Assembly (NCBI RefSeq): GCF_042648965.1
Contig: NZ_JBHRYJ010000002.1
Span: 372,001 to 436,000 of the forward strand
DNA length: 64,000 nucleotides
Source: Ferrovibrio xuzhouensis
GTDB taxonomy: Bacteria > Pseudomonadota > Alphaproteobacteria > Ferrovibrionales > Ferrovibrionaceae
Reading direction: 5' to 3'
Under the pieces are notes generated by a model. The model made no database searches and was not told where the DNA came from. It saw only the letters and a program-made list of their open reading frames with translations. Within the stretch, counting starts at the first letter, position 1; every line of letters begins with the position of its first letter. The position numbers and the translations under genes are program-made. Below, in pieces: positions 45,092 to 53,503 of the stretch.

Positions 45092-45574
45092 TCAGGGCTT
45101 CTGTTCGAGGCCCTCGACCAGCTGGCGCAGCGAGGTGATGAAGGCATCACGCTGGGCCTGCGGGATCGGATGCAGGATGCGATCCTGCGCCCGCGCCACG
45201 CCCGGCTTTGCCGTGCGCAGCTGGGCCTCGCCTTCCGCCGTTACCGCCAACGCATTGGTGCGCCGGTCAGTTTCGGTTCGCTGTCGCACCAGCAGGCCGC
45301 GCTTGATCAGCCGTGCCACCATCTCGGCCACCGTCGAGCGGTCGATTCCGGTCAGCCGCACCAGCTCGACCTGGCTGATGCCGGGATTCTGGTAGATCGC
45401 CAGCATCAGCGCGAACTGACGCGGCGTCAGTCCGCTGACCCCGACTTCCATCGTGTACAGATCGACCGCAAGCTGCTGACAGCGCCGCAGCAGATGCCCC
45501 GGCGCGTCATACAGATTGAATGTGGCCAGATCGTCAGCCGGCATTGCGGCCCGGGTGGTTTTTTCCCCCGACAT
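45092..45574 (-). CDS. MarR-family transcriptional regulator
   Basis: A 160-residue winged-helix regulator. The DNA-reading region is PGISQVELVRLTGIDRSTVAEMVARLIKRG, followed by the wing LLVRQRTETDRRTNALAVTAEG (two parts of one motif). ATG 45574 has GGGAGGG upstream. It is convergent with the FAD oxidoreductase and may control that importer operon or an unlinked target; its own promoter lies in the AT-rich stretch 45575-45660. Confidence 0.9.
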   Translation of the reverse strand: MSGEKTTRAAMPADDLATFNLYDAPGHLLRRCQQLAVDLYTMEVGVSGLTPRQFALMLAIYQNPGISQVELVRLTGIDRSTVAEMVARLIKRGLLVRQRTETDRRTNALAVTAEGEAQLRTAKPGVARAQDRILHPIPQAQRDAFITSLRQLVEGLEQKP

Positions 45575-45758
45575 GCACCCTCCCTTATTTTGTTAACGCA
45601 GCACGTCCCTGTTATCATTCTAAGGCGGATTTTCCCGCTTCTCAGTGCACAGATTGAACGCCATTGTTCGCGGCGCGTCTAGGGGTGGCGTGATTTGCCG
45701 CCGCGGTTTTTCGCGCAATAATCGTTGCTTGCATATGCAAGACAGTTGCAGAGGGCCC

Positions 45759-46295
45759 ATGCAGAATCCAAAGGATTACGGCTTTTCCAGGCAGGTGCCG
45801 GAGGGCGACAACCGCGACCGCATGGTCTGCGACGACTGCGGCTGGATTCACTACACCAACCCGAAGATCGTGGTCGGCGCCGTTGTCGGCCATGAAGGGC
45901 GCATCCTGCTGTGCCGCCGTGCCATTGAGCCGCGGCGTGGCTTCTGGACCATTCCGGCCGGCTATCTGGAGGAGCGCGAGACGGCGGAAGCCGGCGCCAT
46001 GCGCGAGGCGCAGGAAGAAGCCTGCGCCGAGATCGCGCTCGACGGCCTGCTGGCGGTCTACAGCATCCCGCGCATCAGTCAGGTGCAGCTGATTTATCGT
46101 GCGACCCTGGCGCGGCCGGAATTTTCCGCCGGCCCGGAATCGCTGGAAGTGCGGCTGTTCGATTGGGACGCAATCCCGTGGCCGGAGCTCGCCTTCCCGT
46201 CGGTGCACTGGGCGCTCGGACAGTATGACACGGTGAAGGAACAGCCGGTGTTTCCGGCCTTCACCAATCCGCCCGGCGAGACCGGAAACTACTAG
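45759..46295 (+). CDS. NUDIX hydrolase with N-terminal CxxC element
   Basis: A 178-residue protein. A short zinc-ribbon-like piece (VCDDCGWIHYTNP, one CxxC pair only) precedes a NUDIX box at residues 68-90. The box keeps G68, E74, R82, E83, E86 and E87 but has Cys89 where Gly is usual. It resembles the alphaproteobacterial NUDIX group related to NudC-like ADP-ribose or NADH pyrophosphatases; a nucleotide-diphosphate-linked substrate is inferred. ATG 45759 follows AGAGGG; other in-frame starts exist up to 114 bases upstream. Its stop overlaps the ftsY stop by four bases. Confidence 0.85.
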   Translation: MQNPKDYGFSRQVPEGDNRDRMVCDDCGWIHYTNPKIVVGAVVGHEGRILLCRRAIEPRRGFWTIPAGYLEERETAEAGAMREAQEEACAEIALDGLLAVYSIPRISQVQLIYRATLARPEFSAGPESLEVRLFDWDAIPWPELAFPSVHWALGQYDTVKEQPVFPAFTNPPGETGNY

Positions 46296-47251
46296 GCAGC
46301 AGGAGGCTGTTCGAGGCCGGCCAGCGCACGGGCAAAGGCCTCGGCGGCGAAGGGCTGCAGGTCCGCGGCCTGTTCGCCGACGCCGACGAAATGCACCGGC
46401 AGGCCGAATTTGTCGGCAATCGCCACCAGCACGCCACCGCGCGCGGTGCCGTCCAGCTTGGTGACGACAAGGCCGGTGACAGCGCAGATCTCGCGGAAGG
46501 TGGCCACCTGGTTCAGGGCGTTCTGGCCGGTGGTGGCATCCAGCACCAGCAGCACGTTATGCGGCGCCGCCGGATCGAGTTTCTTCATCACGCGCACGAT
46601 CTTGGCCAGTTCCGCCATCAGGTCGGCCTTGTTGTGCAGCCGGCCGGCGGTGTCGACCAGCAGCACGTCGATCTGTTTTGCCCGCGCCTCGGCCAGCGCG
46701 TCATAGGCAAGGCCTGCGGCATCGGCGCCGGTCTCGCGCGACAGCACCGGCGCGCCGGTGCGCTCGCCCCAGATTTTCAGCTGCTCGACGGCGGCGGCAC
46801 GGAAGGTATCGCCGGCAGCCAGCATCACGCTCTTGCCCTCGTCGCGCAGCCGGCTGGCAATCTTGCCGATGGTAGTGGTCTTGCCGACGCCGTTGACGCC
46901 GACCACGAGGATCACCTGCGGCCCGGGCAATGCCGCATCAAAGGCCAGCGGCTGTTCCACCGGGCGCAGCAGATCTGCAACCGACTCTGCCAGCGCGGCC
47001 CTGATCTCTTCGGCGGTGATGTCCTTCTCGAAGCGGTCTTTCGCAATGGCCGCGACGATCTTGCCCGCCGTGGTGATGCCGAGGTCCGCCTGGATCAGGG
47101 TTTCTTCGAGTTCGTCGAGGGCATCCTGGTCCAGCTTGCGCTTGGTGAACAGCGCGCCGATGGAGCTGCCGAGCTGGCCGGCCGAACGCGACAGCCCGGC
47201 TTTCAGCCGGCCGAACCAGCCGCGTTTCTCTTCGCCGCCGATCTCGCTCAT
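46292..47251 (-). CDS. ftsY: Signal recognition particle receptor FtsY
   Basis: A 319-residue SRP-type GTPase. The short acidic/basic N-region (EKRGWFGRLKAGLSRSAG) is followed by the helical N domain and the G domain with G1 GVNGVGKTTTIGK (118-130), the DTFRAAA motif, G3 DTAGR, G4 TKLDGTARGG. It docks ribosome-SRP complexes at the membrane. The A domain is short, which is common in alphaproteobacteria. It overlaps the mtaB stop by four bases, so mtaB and ftsY are coupled. Confidence 0.96.
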   Translation of the reverse strand: MSEIGGEEKRGWFGRLKAGLSRSAGQLGSSIGALFTKRKLDQDALDELEETLIQADLGITTAGKIVAAIAKDRFEKDITAEEIRAALAESVADLLRPVEQPLAFDAALPGPQVILVVGVNGVGKTTTIGKIASRLRDEGKSVMLAAGDTFRAAAVEQLKIWGERTGAPVLSRETGADAAGLAYDALAEARAKQIDVLLVDTAGRLHNKADLMAELAKIVRVMKKLDPAAPHNVLLVLDATTGQNALNQVATFREICAVTGLVVTKLDGTARGGVLVAIADKFGLPVHFVGVGEQAADLQPFAAEAFARALAGLEQPPAA

Positions 47252-48519
47252 GCCGCCTCCAGCCAGAGTTTGCCGTCGCGCGCCGCCGCAATGGTGGCGG
47301 CGATGATGGCGCCCTTTTCATGGGATGCAGGCACCACGACCGGCGCATAGGTCTCGTCGCGGCCGATGCCTTGCTGCTCGATCAGGATGCTGGCCGGCCG
47401 GCCGATGCGTTGTTCGAGGAAGCGTGCCGAAGCGGCGGCCGCTGCCTCGCGCAGGAGGGCGGCGCGCTGGCGGCGGAGTTCGACCGGCAGTTGCGGCATG
47501 CGGGCCGCCGGCGTGCCGGGCCGCGGCGAATAGGGAAAGACATGCACGAAGGCGAGGCCGGCCGCATCGATGATGTCGAGGCTGGCGGCAAAGGCCGCAT
47601 CGCTTTCGGTGGGAAAGCCGGCGATCAGGTCGGCGCCGAGCGCCAGGCCGGGCCGCGCCGCCTGCAGGCGGGCCGCAACGTCGAGCGCCTGCGCGCGGCT
47701 GTGGCGGCGCTTCATGCGCTTGAGGATCAGGTCGTCACCGGCCTGCAGGCTGAGATGCGCATGCGGCATCACCCGCGGTTCCTCGGCATAGAGGCGGATC
47801 AGGTCGTCGTCGATCTCGGCCGGGTCGAGCGAGGAAAATCGCAGCCGCCCGATCTGCGGCACCAGGTCGAGCAGGCGGCGCACCGCATTGCCGAGTGTCG
47901 GCCGGCCCGGCAGGTCATGGCCGTAGGAGGTGATATCGACGCCGGTCAGCACGAACTCGCGATAGCCGCGCGCCGCCAGGGCGCGGGCCTGTTCGACCAC
48001 CGCGCCCAGCGGCAGCGAGCGGCTGGGGCCGCGGCCATAGGGAATGATGCAGAAGGTGCAGCGATGATCGCAGCCTTGCTGGATTTCCAGATAGGCGCGC
48101 GGCCGGCCGGGGAAATGGCTGACGGCGGGCAGGGCGGCCGGCGTCGCCGTCTGGATGTCGCCGACGGCAATGCGCGGCGCGGTGGCCGTCATGCCCTGCC
48201 AGGTCGCGGGGTCCAGCTTCTCGCGGTTGCCGACCACATGATCGACTTCCGGCATGGCGGCGAAGGCGGCGGCATTGACCTGGGCGGCGCAGCCGGTGAC
48301 GACGATGCGGGCATCGGGGTGTTCGCGGCGCAGGCGGCGGATTGCCTGCCGGGCCTGTTTCTCGGCCTCGGCGGTCACCGCGCAGGTGTTGATGACGACA
48401 AGGTTGTCGCGGCCGAGCCCGTCCAGCGTGGCGCGGATCGCCTCGCCTTCATAGCTGTTCAGCCGGCAGCCGAAACTGACGATGGTGGGCGGCGCGCCGG
48501 TTGCGGGTTCGGCGGTCAT
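47248..48519 (-). CDS. mtaB: tRNA t6A37 methylthiotransferase MtaB
   Basis: A 423-residue radical-SAM enzyme that adds the 2-methylthio group to t6A37 of ANN-decoding tRNAs. The MTTase cluster cysteines are C18 (SFGCRLN), C46 (NTCAVT) and C77 (TGCAAQ); the radical SAM triad is C150, C154, C157 in GCDHRCTFCIIPYGRG. The TRAM-like C-terminus is shorter than in MiaB. ATG 48519 has GGAGGGGA upstream; the frame open to 48636 overlaps dapF and is ignored. Part of dapF-mtaB-ftsY. Confidence 0.94.
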   Translation of the reverse strand: MTAEPATGAPPTIVSFGCRLNSYEGEAIRATLDGLGRDNLVVINTCAVTAEAEKQARQAIRRLRREHPDARIVVTGCAAQVNAAAFAAMPEVDHVVGNREKLDPATWQGMTATAPRIAVGDIQTATPAALPAVSHFPGRPRAYLEIQQGCDHRCTFCIIPYGRGPSRSLPLGAVVEQARALAARGYREFVLTGVDITSYGHDLPGRPTLGNAVRRLLDLVPQIGRLRFSSLDPAEIDDDLIRLYAEEPRVMPHAHLSLQAGDDLILKRMKRRHSRAQALDVAARLQAARPGLALGADLIAGFPTESDAAFAASLDIIDAAGLAFVHVFPYSPRPGTPAARMPQLPVELRRQRAALLREAAAAASARFLEQRIGRPASILIEQQGIGRDETYAPVVVPASHEKGAIIAATIAAARDGKLWLEAA

Positions 48520-48536
48520 CGGGACTCCCCTCCGCC

Positions 48537-49388
48537 TCAGGCCGCGGCGGACTGGGTCCAGAAGCCGGGCGGAATTTCGCCGCGGAAGGCCTCGGTGGCC
48601 GGGCCGGTCATGTAGACATGATTGTCGGCGGCCCATTCGATGGTCAGCGTGCCGCCATCCAGCACGATATCTGCCTTGCGGCCGGCGAGGCCGCGGCGAT
48701 GGGCGGCCACCAAGGTGGCGCAGGCGCCGGTGCCACAGGCCTTGGTGATGCCGGCGCCGCGTTCCCAGACCCGCATGCGGATGGTCTGCGGATCGAGGAT
48801 CTGGGCGAATTCGACATTGATGCGCTGCGGGAACAGCGGGTCATGCTCAATCTGCGGACCGATCTCGCCGACCGGCACGGCCTCGGCGTTGGGCACAAAG
48901 AACACCACATGGGGATTGCCGACATTGACGGCGCCGGGGCCGCTGACGCCGGCGAAGGTGTAATCCATGGTGACGGTGTCGAGCTCGCGGGCGAGCGGGA
49001 TGTCGCGCCAGCCCAGGCGGGGCTCGCCCATGTCGACGGTGACCATGCCGCGGGCGCCGGTGCGCGCCTGCAGCCAGCCGCCGAGCGTATCAAGGGTCAC
49101 CGCGTCGCGGCCGGTTTCCTGCATCAGCAGGGCGGCGATGCAGCGTGCCGCGTTGCCGCAGGATTCGACCTCGCCGCCGTCGGAATTGTGGATACGCATG
49201 AAGGCGTCGGCGCGGTCGGATTTCTCGATGGTGATCAGCTGGTCGAAGCCGATGCCGCGGCGCCGGTCGCCCAGCAGGCGGACCGCGTCGGTATCCAATG
49301 GCATGGCGTGGCCGCGGGCGTCCAGCACGACGAAATCGTTGCCGAGTCCGTGCATCTTGACGAAGGGAAGGGCGCCGGTGGGAAGCAT
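48537..49388 (-). CDS. dapF: Diaminopimelate epimerase DapF
   Basis: A 283-residue cofactor-free racemase converting LL- to meso-diaminopimelate for lysine and peptidoglycan. The catalytic cysteines are in ESCGNAARC (C77) and KACGTGACA (about 220). Other motifs are KMHGLGNDF near the N-terminus and NVGNPHVVFF. ATG 49388 gives a normal-length enzyme. It opens the dapF-mtaB-ftsY operon, 17 bases before mtaB, and its pathway partner dapD lies at 61886-62740. Confidence 0.96.
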   Translation of the reverse strand: MLPTGALPFVKMHGLGNDFVVLDARGHAMPLDTDAVRLLGDRRRGIGFDQLITIEKSDRADAFMRIHNSDGGEVESCGNAARCIAALLMQETGRDAVTLDTLGGWLQARTGARGMVTVDMGEPRLGWRDIPLARELDTVTMDYTFAGVSGPGAVNVGNPHVVFFVPNAEAVPVGEIGPQIEHDPLFPQRINVEFAQILDPQTIRMRVWERGAGITKACGTGACATLVAAHRRGLAGRKADIVLDGGTLTIEWAADNHVYMTGPATEAFRGEIPPGFWTQSAAA

Positions 49389-49457
49389 GCGGGGGTTATA
49401 GGGCGGGGCGGGGCCGGAGTCCACTGGGCCCGGAGTCCAGGGGCGGATGCCCGGGGG

Positions 49458-49964
49458 TCAGGTGGCAGGGCCCTTGGCGGCCGGTTTGGCCTTGTCGATG
49501 GCGGCTTTGAGCGAGGCGCGCAACTGCGCCTCCAGCGGCCCGCCGCTGCCGGCGATCTTGTGGGTCACCACTACATAGAGGGTATCGACATGGATGCTGA
49601 CGATTTCCTGCTGCAGCTCGTCCAGATCCTCGAGCTCTTTCAGGAAGTCATGCAGGGATTTGGCGAATTCGGTCAGCATGGGATAGCCGAACACCCCACC
49701 CATCCCCTTGATCTGGAATGCCTCCTCGCGAATGTGCTCGAGCACCTGGCTGCGGGAGGCCGGGTCGGCGGCGGCGCGGCCGAGCGCCTCGCGCAGGCTT
49801 TTCAGCTGTTCGATGGTGGCATCGAGGAACTGGGCGGAGGAGGCCTGGACGACAGCCTCCATTTTCTGGCGCAGATCGTCGTCCAGCTTGAGGTCGCGGC
49901 CGGTCTTGAAATTCACCGCCTTGCGCTTCAGCTCGCCGCGGTTCGGGATGGTGTTACGGCGCAT
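49458..49964 (-). CDS. HPt-like helical protein lacking the phospho-histidine
   Basis: A 168-residue alpha-helical protein. The stretch EAFQIKGMGGVFGYP aligns with the HPt core A-H-x-L-K-G-x-x-x-x-x-G, but the phosphorylated His is Phe83; K86, G87 and G93 of the motif are kept. Helices on both sides (RQKMEAVVQASSAQFLDATI, LTEFAKSLHDFLKELEDL) fit a four-helix HPt bundle. It lies 23 bases downstream of a receiver-domain gene on the same strand, so the two probably interact. The HPt assignment is my reading of the motif, not a database hit. Confidence 0.6.
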   Translation of the reverse strand: MRRNTIPNRGELKRKAVNFKTGRDLKLDDDLRQKMEAVVQASSAQFLDATIEQLKSLREALGRAAADPASRSQVLEHIREEAFQIKGMGGVFGYPMLTEFAKSLHDFLKELEDLDELQQEIVSIHVDTLYVVVTHKIAGSGGPLEAQLRASLKAAIDKAKPAAKGPAT

Positions 49965-49987
49965 GGCTGTCCTGCACGGGCGCCATC

Positions 49988-50485
49988 TTATTCGGGCTTC
50001 TGGTTGCGGCGATCCGGGCCTTCGAAGGGCAGCTGCTGGCGTCGGCGGTCCGGGCCGAAATAGCCCTTCACGCTGACGAAATCACGGGGCCGGGCGATCA
50101 CCGAGACCAGGCGCCGGTACATGCTGTCGGCGGTGAACGGCTTGGCGAGAAACTCGGTCACGCCTTTGTCGCGGGATTCCATCACGTATTCGACTTCGGA
50201 ATTCGCCGTCAGCATGATCACCGGCATCATGCGGTCCGGCGACATGCCGTCGGTGCGCAGCCAGTCGAGCAGCTCCAGGCCTGAGCGCGGCTTCAGCGCC
50301 CATTCGGTAATCAGCACGTCGATCCCGCCGGTGCGCAGCTGCGCAATCGCCTTCTCGCTGTCGCGGGCGGTGGCCACCTGGGTGACGCCCAGCATCATCA
50401 GGATATCCTTGATCAGCTGGCACATCAGCTTGTTGGTATCCACGACGAGAAATCGGACGTGACTGAAATCGATCTTTTCCGACAT
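49988..50485 (-). CDS. Receiver-domain protein with Glu at the phospho-Asp site and GPDRRR tail
   Basis: A 165-residue single-domain response regulator. Aligned to CheY, the acidic pocket is D16-T17 instead of Asp-Asp, the phosphoacceptor is Glu61 (LITEWALKP; codon 50303-50305), while the Thr (MLTAN, T93) and Lys (LAKPFT, K115) are kept. After residue 130 a basic tail reads RDFVSVKGYFGPDRRR and later EGPDRR. The Glu suggests a constitutively active-like or phosphorylation-independent output. It precedes the HPt-like gene and is divergent from the MFS gene. A similar tail is on the regulator at 61231-61803. Confidence 0.85.
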   Translation of the reverse strand: MSEKIDFSHVRFLVVDTNKLMCQLIKDILMMLGVTQVATARDSEKAIAQLRTGGIDVLITEWALKPRSGLELLDWLRTDGMSPDRMMPVIMLTANSEVEYVMESRDKGVTEFLAKPFTADSMYRRLVSVIARPRDFVSVKGYFGPDRRRQQLPFEGPDRRNQKPE

Positions 50486-50659
50486 GCCGGCCGGCGCCCC
50501 CTCGGCAGGGCTGCCCCGCAGCCCCTACTGGATTTCGTGGAATTACTTTTGCGATCATATATATACTGCCGGGATACTGATTCCAACGGGTCCGTTACAC
50601 CTGCGTGAGTTTAGGGCCCGATCAAATTCTACCCAAAGCTTCGCACACTGAACCAGCCC

Positions 50660-51898
50660 TTGCTTGATCCCGAATCCCAGGTCCCGCTGCCGAAGGCACC
50701 GCCGCCGGCCGGCCTGGTTCTGCTGTTAACCGGCCTGTTTGCCAACGGAATCCTTGCCGGAACCATGTATCTGCCGTCGCTGCCGACGGTCGGCGACGAT
50801 CTTGGTGCCGCAGACCAGATCCTGCCGTTAACACTTACGGTGTTTTTTGCCACCTATGCGGGCGGCCAGCTGATCTACGGCCCGCTCAGCGACCGCTACG
50901 GCCGGCGGCCGCTGCTGATCGGCGGCCAGGTGATCCTGGTGCTGGGCTCGCTGGCCTGCGCCCTGTCTGGTTCGATGACGGCGTTCCTCTGGTCGCGGGC
51001 GCTGCAGGGCCTGGGGGCAGCCAGCGCCATGGCGACCGGCCGCGCCATTGTCAACGATGCCTACGACCGTAAACAGGCGGCGCGGGCCACCTCGCTGATC
51101 AGTGCCGCGCTGGCGATCGCGCCGGTGATCGCGCCCGTGCTGGGCGGCCTGATCGAGCATTACCTGACCTGGCGCAGCGGCTTCTGGATCAGCGGCGGCA
51201 TCACCGTCGTGGTGATCCTGCTGCTCATCCTGCTGCTGCCGGAGACGCTGTCCGGCCGGCCGGCCGGCCCTGGCCCCCTGCTGCGCGGCATCGCCGCCGC
51301 CTACGGCTACCTGTTGCGCAGCCGCGCCTTCCTCGCCTTTGGCCTGCTCAACCTGGCGATCTTCGCCGGCCTGCACGGTTTCAACGCGGCAGCGCCATCG
51401 GTGCTGATCGACACGCTGCATATCGGCGTCGTGCACTACGGCCTGCTGATGGCGATCGGCAGCGGCGGCTACCTGGCCGGCTCGCTGCTGTCGTCCTGGC
51501 TCGGCCGGCGGATCGGCCTGCTGCGGCTGATCGATCTCGGCGTGCTGTGCATGGTGCTCAGTGCGGTGGGGCTTGCGGCCTATACCGCCATAGCTGGGCC
51601 GGATGTGGCCGTCATCATCGCGCTGCGCGTGCTGTGGGCCACCGGCATGGGACTGGCGCAGCCGAACACGGTGGTGGCGGCGGTCGGCATCAATCCGGCA
51701 ACGCTGGGCGCCGGCGCGGCGCTGTCGGGCTTTCTGCAGACCGCCGGCGGCGGCATGGGCTCGGCGGTGAATGCGCTGTTTCCGGCCGGCGATCCGCTGT
51801 TCCTCGCCCTGACCTTCGGCGGCACCGCGGTACTCGGCGCCATCATCTGGTGGAGCAACCGCGCGGCCGCCGGACAAGCGCTCAGCGAGCGCGAATAA
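50660..51898 (+). CDS. MFS drug-resistance exporter, Bcr/CflA-like
   Basis: A 412-residue, 12-helix major facilitator. The N-terminal half has MYLPSLPTVGDDL and motif A GPLSDRYGRRPLLIGG, followed by RALQGLGAASAMATGRAIVNDAY, characteristic of the Bcr/CflA subfamily exporting bicyclomycin, sulfonamides or cysteine. The proposed start is TTG at 50660, because no ATG or GTG precedes the first helix; this start is uncertain. Divergent from the receiver gene across an AT-rich 174-bp gap. Confidence 0.87.
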   Translation: MLDPESQVPLPKAPPPAGLVLLLTGLFANGILAGTMYLPSLPTVGDDLGAADQILPLTLTVFFATYAGGQLIYGPLSDRYGRRPLLIGGQVILVLGSLACALSGSMTAFLWSRALQGLGAASAMATGRAIVNDAYDRKQAARATSLISAALAIAPVIAPVLGGLIEHYLTWRSGFWISGGITVVVILLLILLLPETLSGRPAGPGPLLRGIAAAYGYLLRSRAFLAFGLLNLAIFAGLHGFNAAAPSVLIDTLHIGVVHYGLLMAIGSGGYLAGSLLSSWLGRRIGLLRLIDLGVLCMVLSAVGLAAYTAIAGPDVAVIIALRVLWATGMGLAQPNTVVAAVGINPATLGAGAALSGFLQTAGGGMGSAVNALFPAGDPLFLALTFGGTAVLGAIIWWSNRAAAGQALSERE

Positions 51899-51919
51899 GG
51901 CTTCCGCCCGGCCTCAGCG

Positions 51920-52858
51920 TCAGCCTTCCGGCTTCAGCACCGCCATCAGTTCGCGCCATTCCCGGGCACTGAGGCCCGAGGAGGCCTGGTCGACCGCCTC
52001 GCCGGCCAGCATGCGGCGGACCGCCTTGATGCCGGTGGCCGACAGGCTGGCGCCGCCGATGCGGTATTCCATGAAGGCATCATGGCAGGCCGGCACCCAG
52101 CGCTTCACGGTGTCCAGCATCGCCTCGGCGTAGACGCGGATTTCATATTGCGCATGGCTGTCGGCCCGCAGGCTGAGGAAATGCAGCAGGTTCAGCAGGT
52201 CGGTCTTCCAGTACCACTGGGTATAGAAGTTCAGCGTCAGGTTCATGCGCGCCAGTTCGCGGGCCAGCCCCTCGCGGCCCTCGTCGCGCTTGCTGCCGTC
52301 CGGCCGCTCGTTGAGCATCTCCTCGTAGGAGGCATAGGACTGCATGGCATCGCGCTTCAGCAGCGCCATGACATGCTGGGCCTCGTCGCCGGTCAGCAGG
52401 TCGCCGCGACCCTGGCGGTTGCTGCTCGACTGTGCCGCCAGCTGGTCGGGTGCCGGCAGATAGAATTCGTTATCGAGGATCGAATAGCGCGCCGAATATT
52501 CGTTGACGTTGGCGGTGCGGTGGCGAATCCACTGGCGCGCCACGAAGATCGGCAGCTTGACGTGGTACTTGATCTCGCACATCTCGAACGGCGTGGTGTG
52601 CCGGTGCCGCATCAGGTAGTTGATCAGGCCGCGGTCTTCGCTGACCTTCTTGGTGCCGCGCCCGTAGGAGACACGGGCCGCCTGCACGACGGCGGCATCG
52701 TCACCCATATAGTCGACCACCCGGACGAAGCCGTGGTCGAGCACCGGCAGGGGTTCGTAAAGGATGTCCTCCAGCGCCGGCACGGTGGCGCGGCGGGTCG
52801 GCTGGGTCTGGCTGCGCAGGGCCGCAATCTCAGCGGCCTGCTCCGGCGTCACGGTCAT
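51920..52858 (-). CDS. thyX: Flavin-dependent thymidylate synthase ThyX
   Basis: A 312-residue FAD enzyme converting dUMP to dTMP with methylene-THF and NADPH. The ThyX signature RHRTANVNEYSARYS lies at 112-126, preceded by HRHTTPFEMCEIKYHV and followed by FYLPAPDQL. It is the larger alphaproteobacterial form (about 300 residues). Convergent with the MFS gene. Presence of ThyX suggests that thyA may be absent, which this window cannot show. Confidence 0.95.
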   Translation of the reverse strand: MTVTPEQAAEIAALRSQTQPTRRATVPALEDILYEPLPVLDHGFVRVVDYMGDDAAVVQAARVSYGRGTKKVSEDRGLINYLMRHRHTTPFEMCEIKYHVKLPIFVARQWIRHRTANVNEYSARYSILDNEFYLPAPDQLAAQSSSNRQGRGDLLTGDEAQHVMALLKRDAMQSYASYEEMLNERPDGSKRDEGREGLARELARMNLTLNFYTQWYWKTDLLNLLHFLSLRADSHAQYEIRVYAEAMLDTVKRWVPACHDAFMEYRIGGASLSATGIKAVRRMLAGEAVDQASSGLSAREWRELMAVLKPEG

Positions 52859-53035
52859 CCAGGGCTCTCCGGCGGTCAGAAGTCCGCCCCGAATCGTTCC
52901 CGGGCGGCAAAGGCAGGCCGTTATAGACCGGCCGGGGGATTTGCAAAACCCGGCGCCGGGCCTGGCGGGCGGCCGGACGGCGGAAAAGCCTGCCGACAGG
53001 CCTTCTAAAACCGGTGCGGAAGCCCTAAGTTAATA

Positions 53036-53390
53036 GGGTCGGGAAACCGACTATGGCGATAAACGCTGCGCGGAATAAACGTAACGGACCCGGGGGCAGT
53101 ACCCGGCGCCTCCACCATGAGCCCGGCCGCCGTGAAATCGGCAGGGTCACGCCCGTCTTCCGGTTCTGGCCAGTCTTTCGGCCATGACCGGCCGCCGGGC
53201 TGATGATGGGGGCGAATCAGGCTCGACGTGCGTGGTAAAGGCCCAGTTTTTGCCCGGCATGATACCGCCGTTATCGGGTCAATCCAAATGTGCCAACGAC
53301 AATAGCGTTGCACTCGCTGCCTAATAGGTAAGCGCGGCTCGGGGGGCGCCGGGCAACAGAAGCCCCCCACTTGATCCTGCCAGGCCGACC
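53036..53390 (+). ncRNA. ssrA: Circularly permuted two-piece tmRNA gene
   Basis: The gene order is 3' acceptor piece, excised linker, then 5' coding piece. The acceptor piece ends with T-stem CCGGG/CCCGG (loop GGCAGTA), CGCCTCC (53107-53113), A and encoded CCA (53115-53117). The coding piece starts GGGGGCG at 53208, pairing over 7 bp with CGCCTCC and giving the G3-U70 wobble (53210 with 53111) read by alanyl-tRNA synthetase. The linker 53118-53207 has long complementary arms (AGCCCGGC with GCCGGGCT). GGCTCGACG follows as in other tmRNAs, then the tag frame at 53292. A final stem near 53345-53370 (GGGGGGC with GCCCCCC) closes the coding piece. Outer ends are estimates. It rescues stalled ribosomes with SmpB. 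Confidence 0.92.
53292..53324 (+). other. tmRNA-encoded proteolysis tag reading frame
   Basis: From the resume codon GCC the frame reads ANDNSVALAA followed by TAA (53322-53324). With the tRNA-borne alanine the tag is AANDNSVALAA. AANDN is the alphaproteobacterial tag start, and the terminal LAA is the ClpX-recognised end; SspB should bind the N-terminal part. Confidence 0.93.
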
Positions 53391-53503
53391 CGGACCTGAC
53401 CTCACTTCATGCATCCGCGTGCGTCTTGTTGCCCGGCTTGCATTGAACCGGTCGGGCGGGGCGGGTAAAATGCCATCTCTAAGCCCCTGAAAGATTATCC
53501 GTC

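Noticed and set aside
53005..53370. Open frame of 121 codons on the minus strand
   Set aside because: It is antisense to the permuted tmRNA gene. Its apparent conservation would come from the RNA on the other strand.
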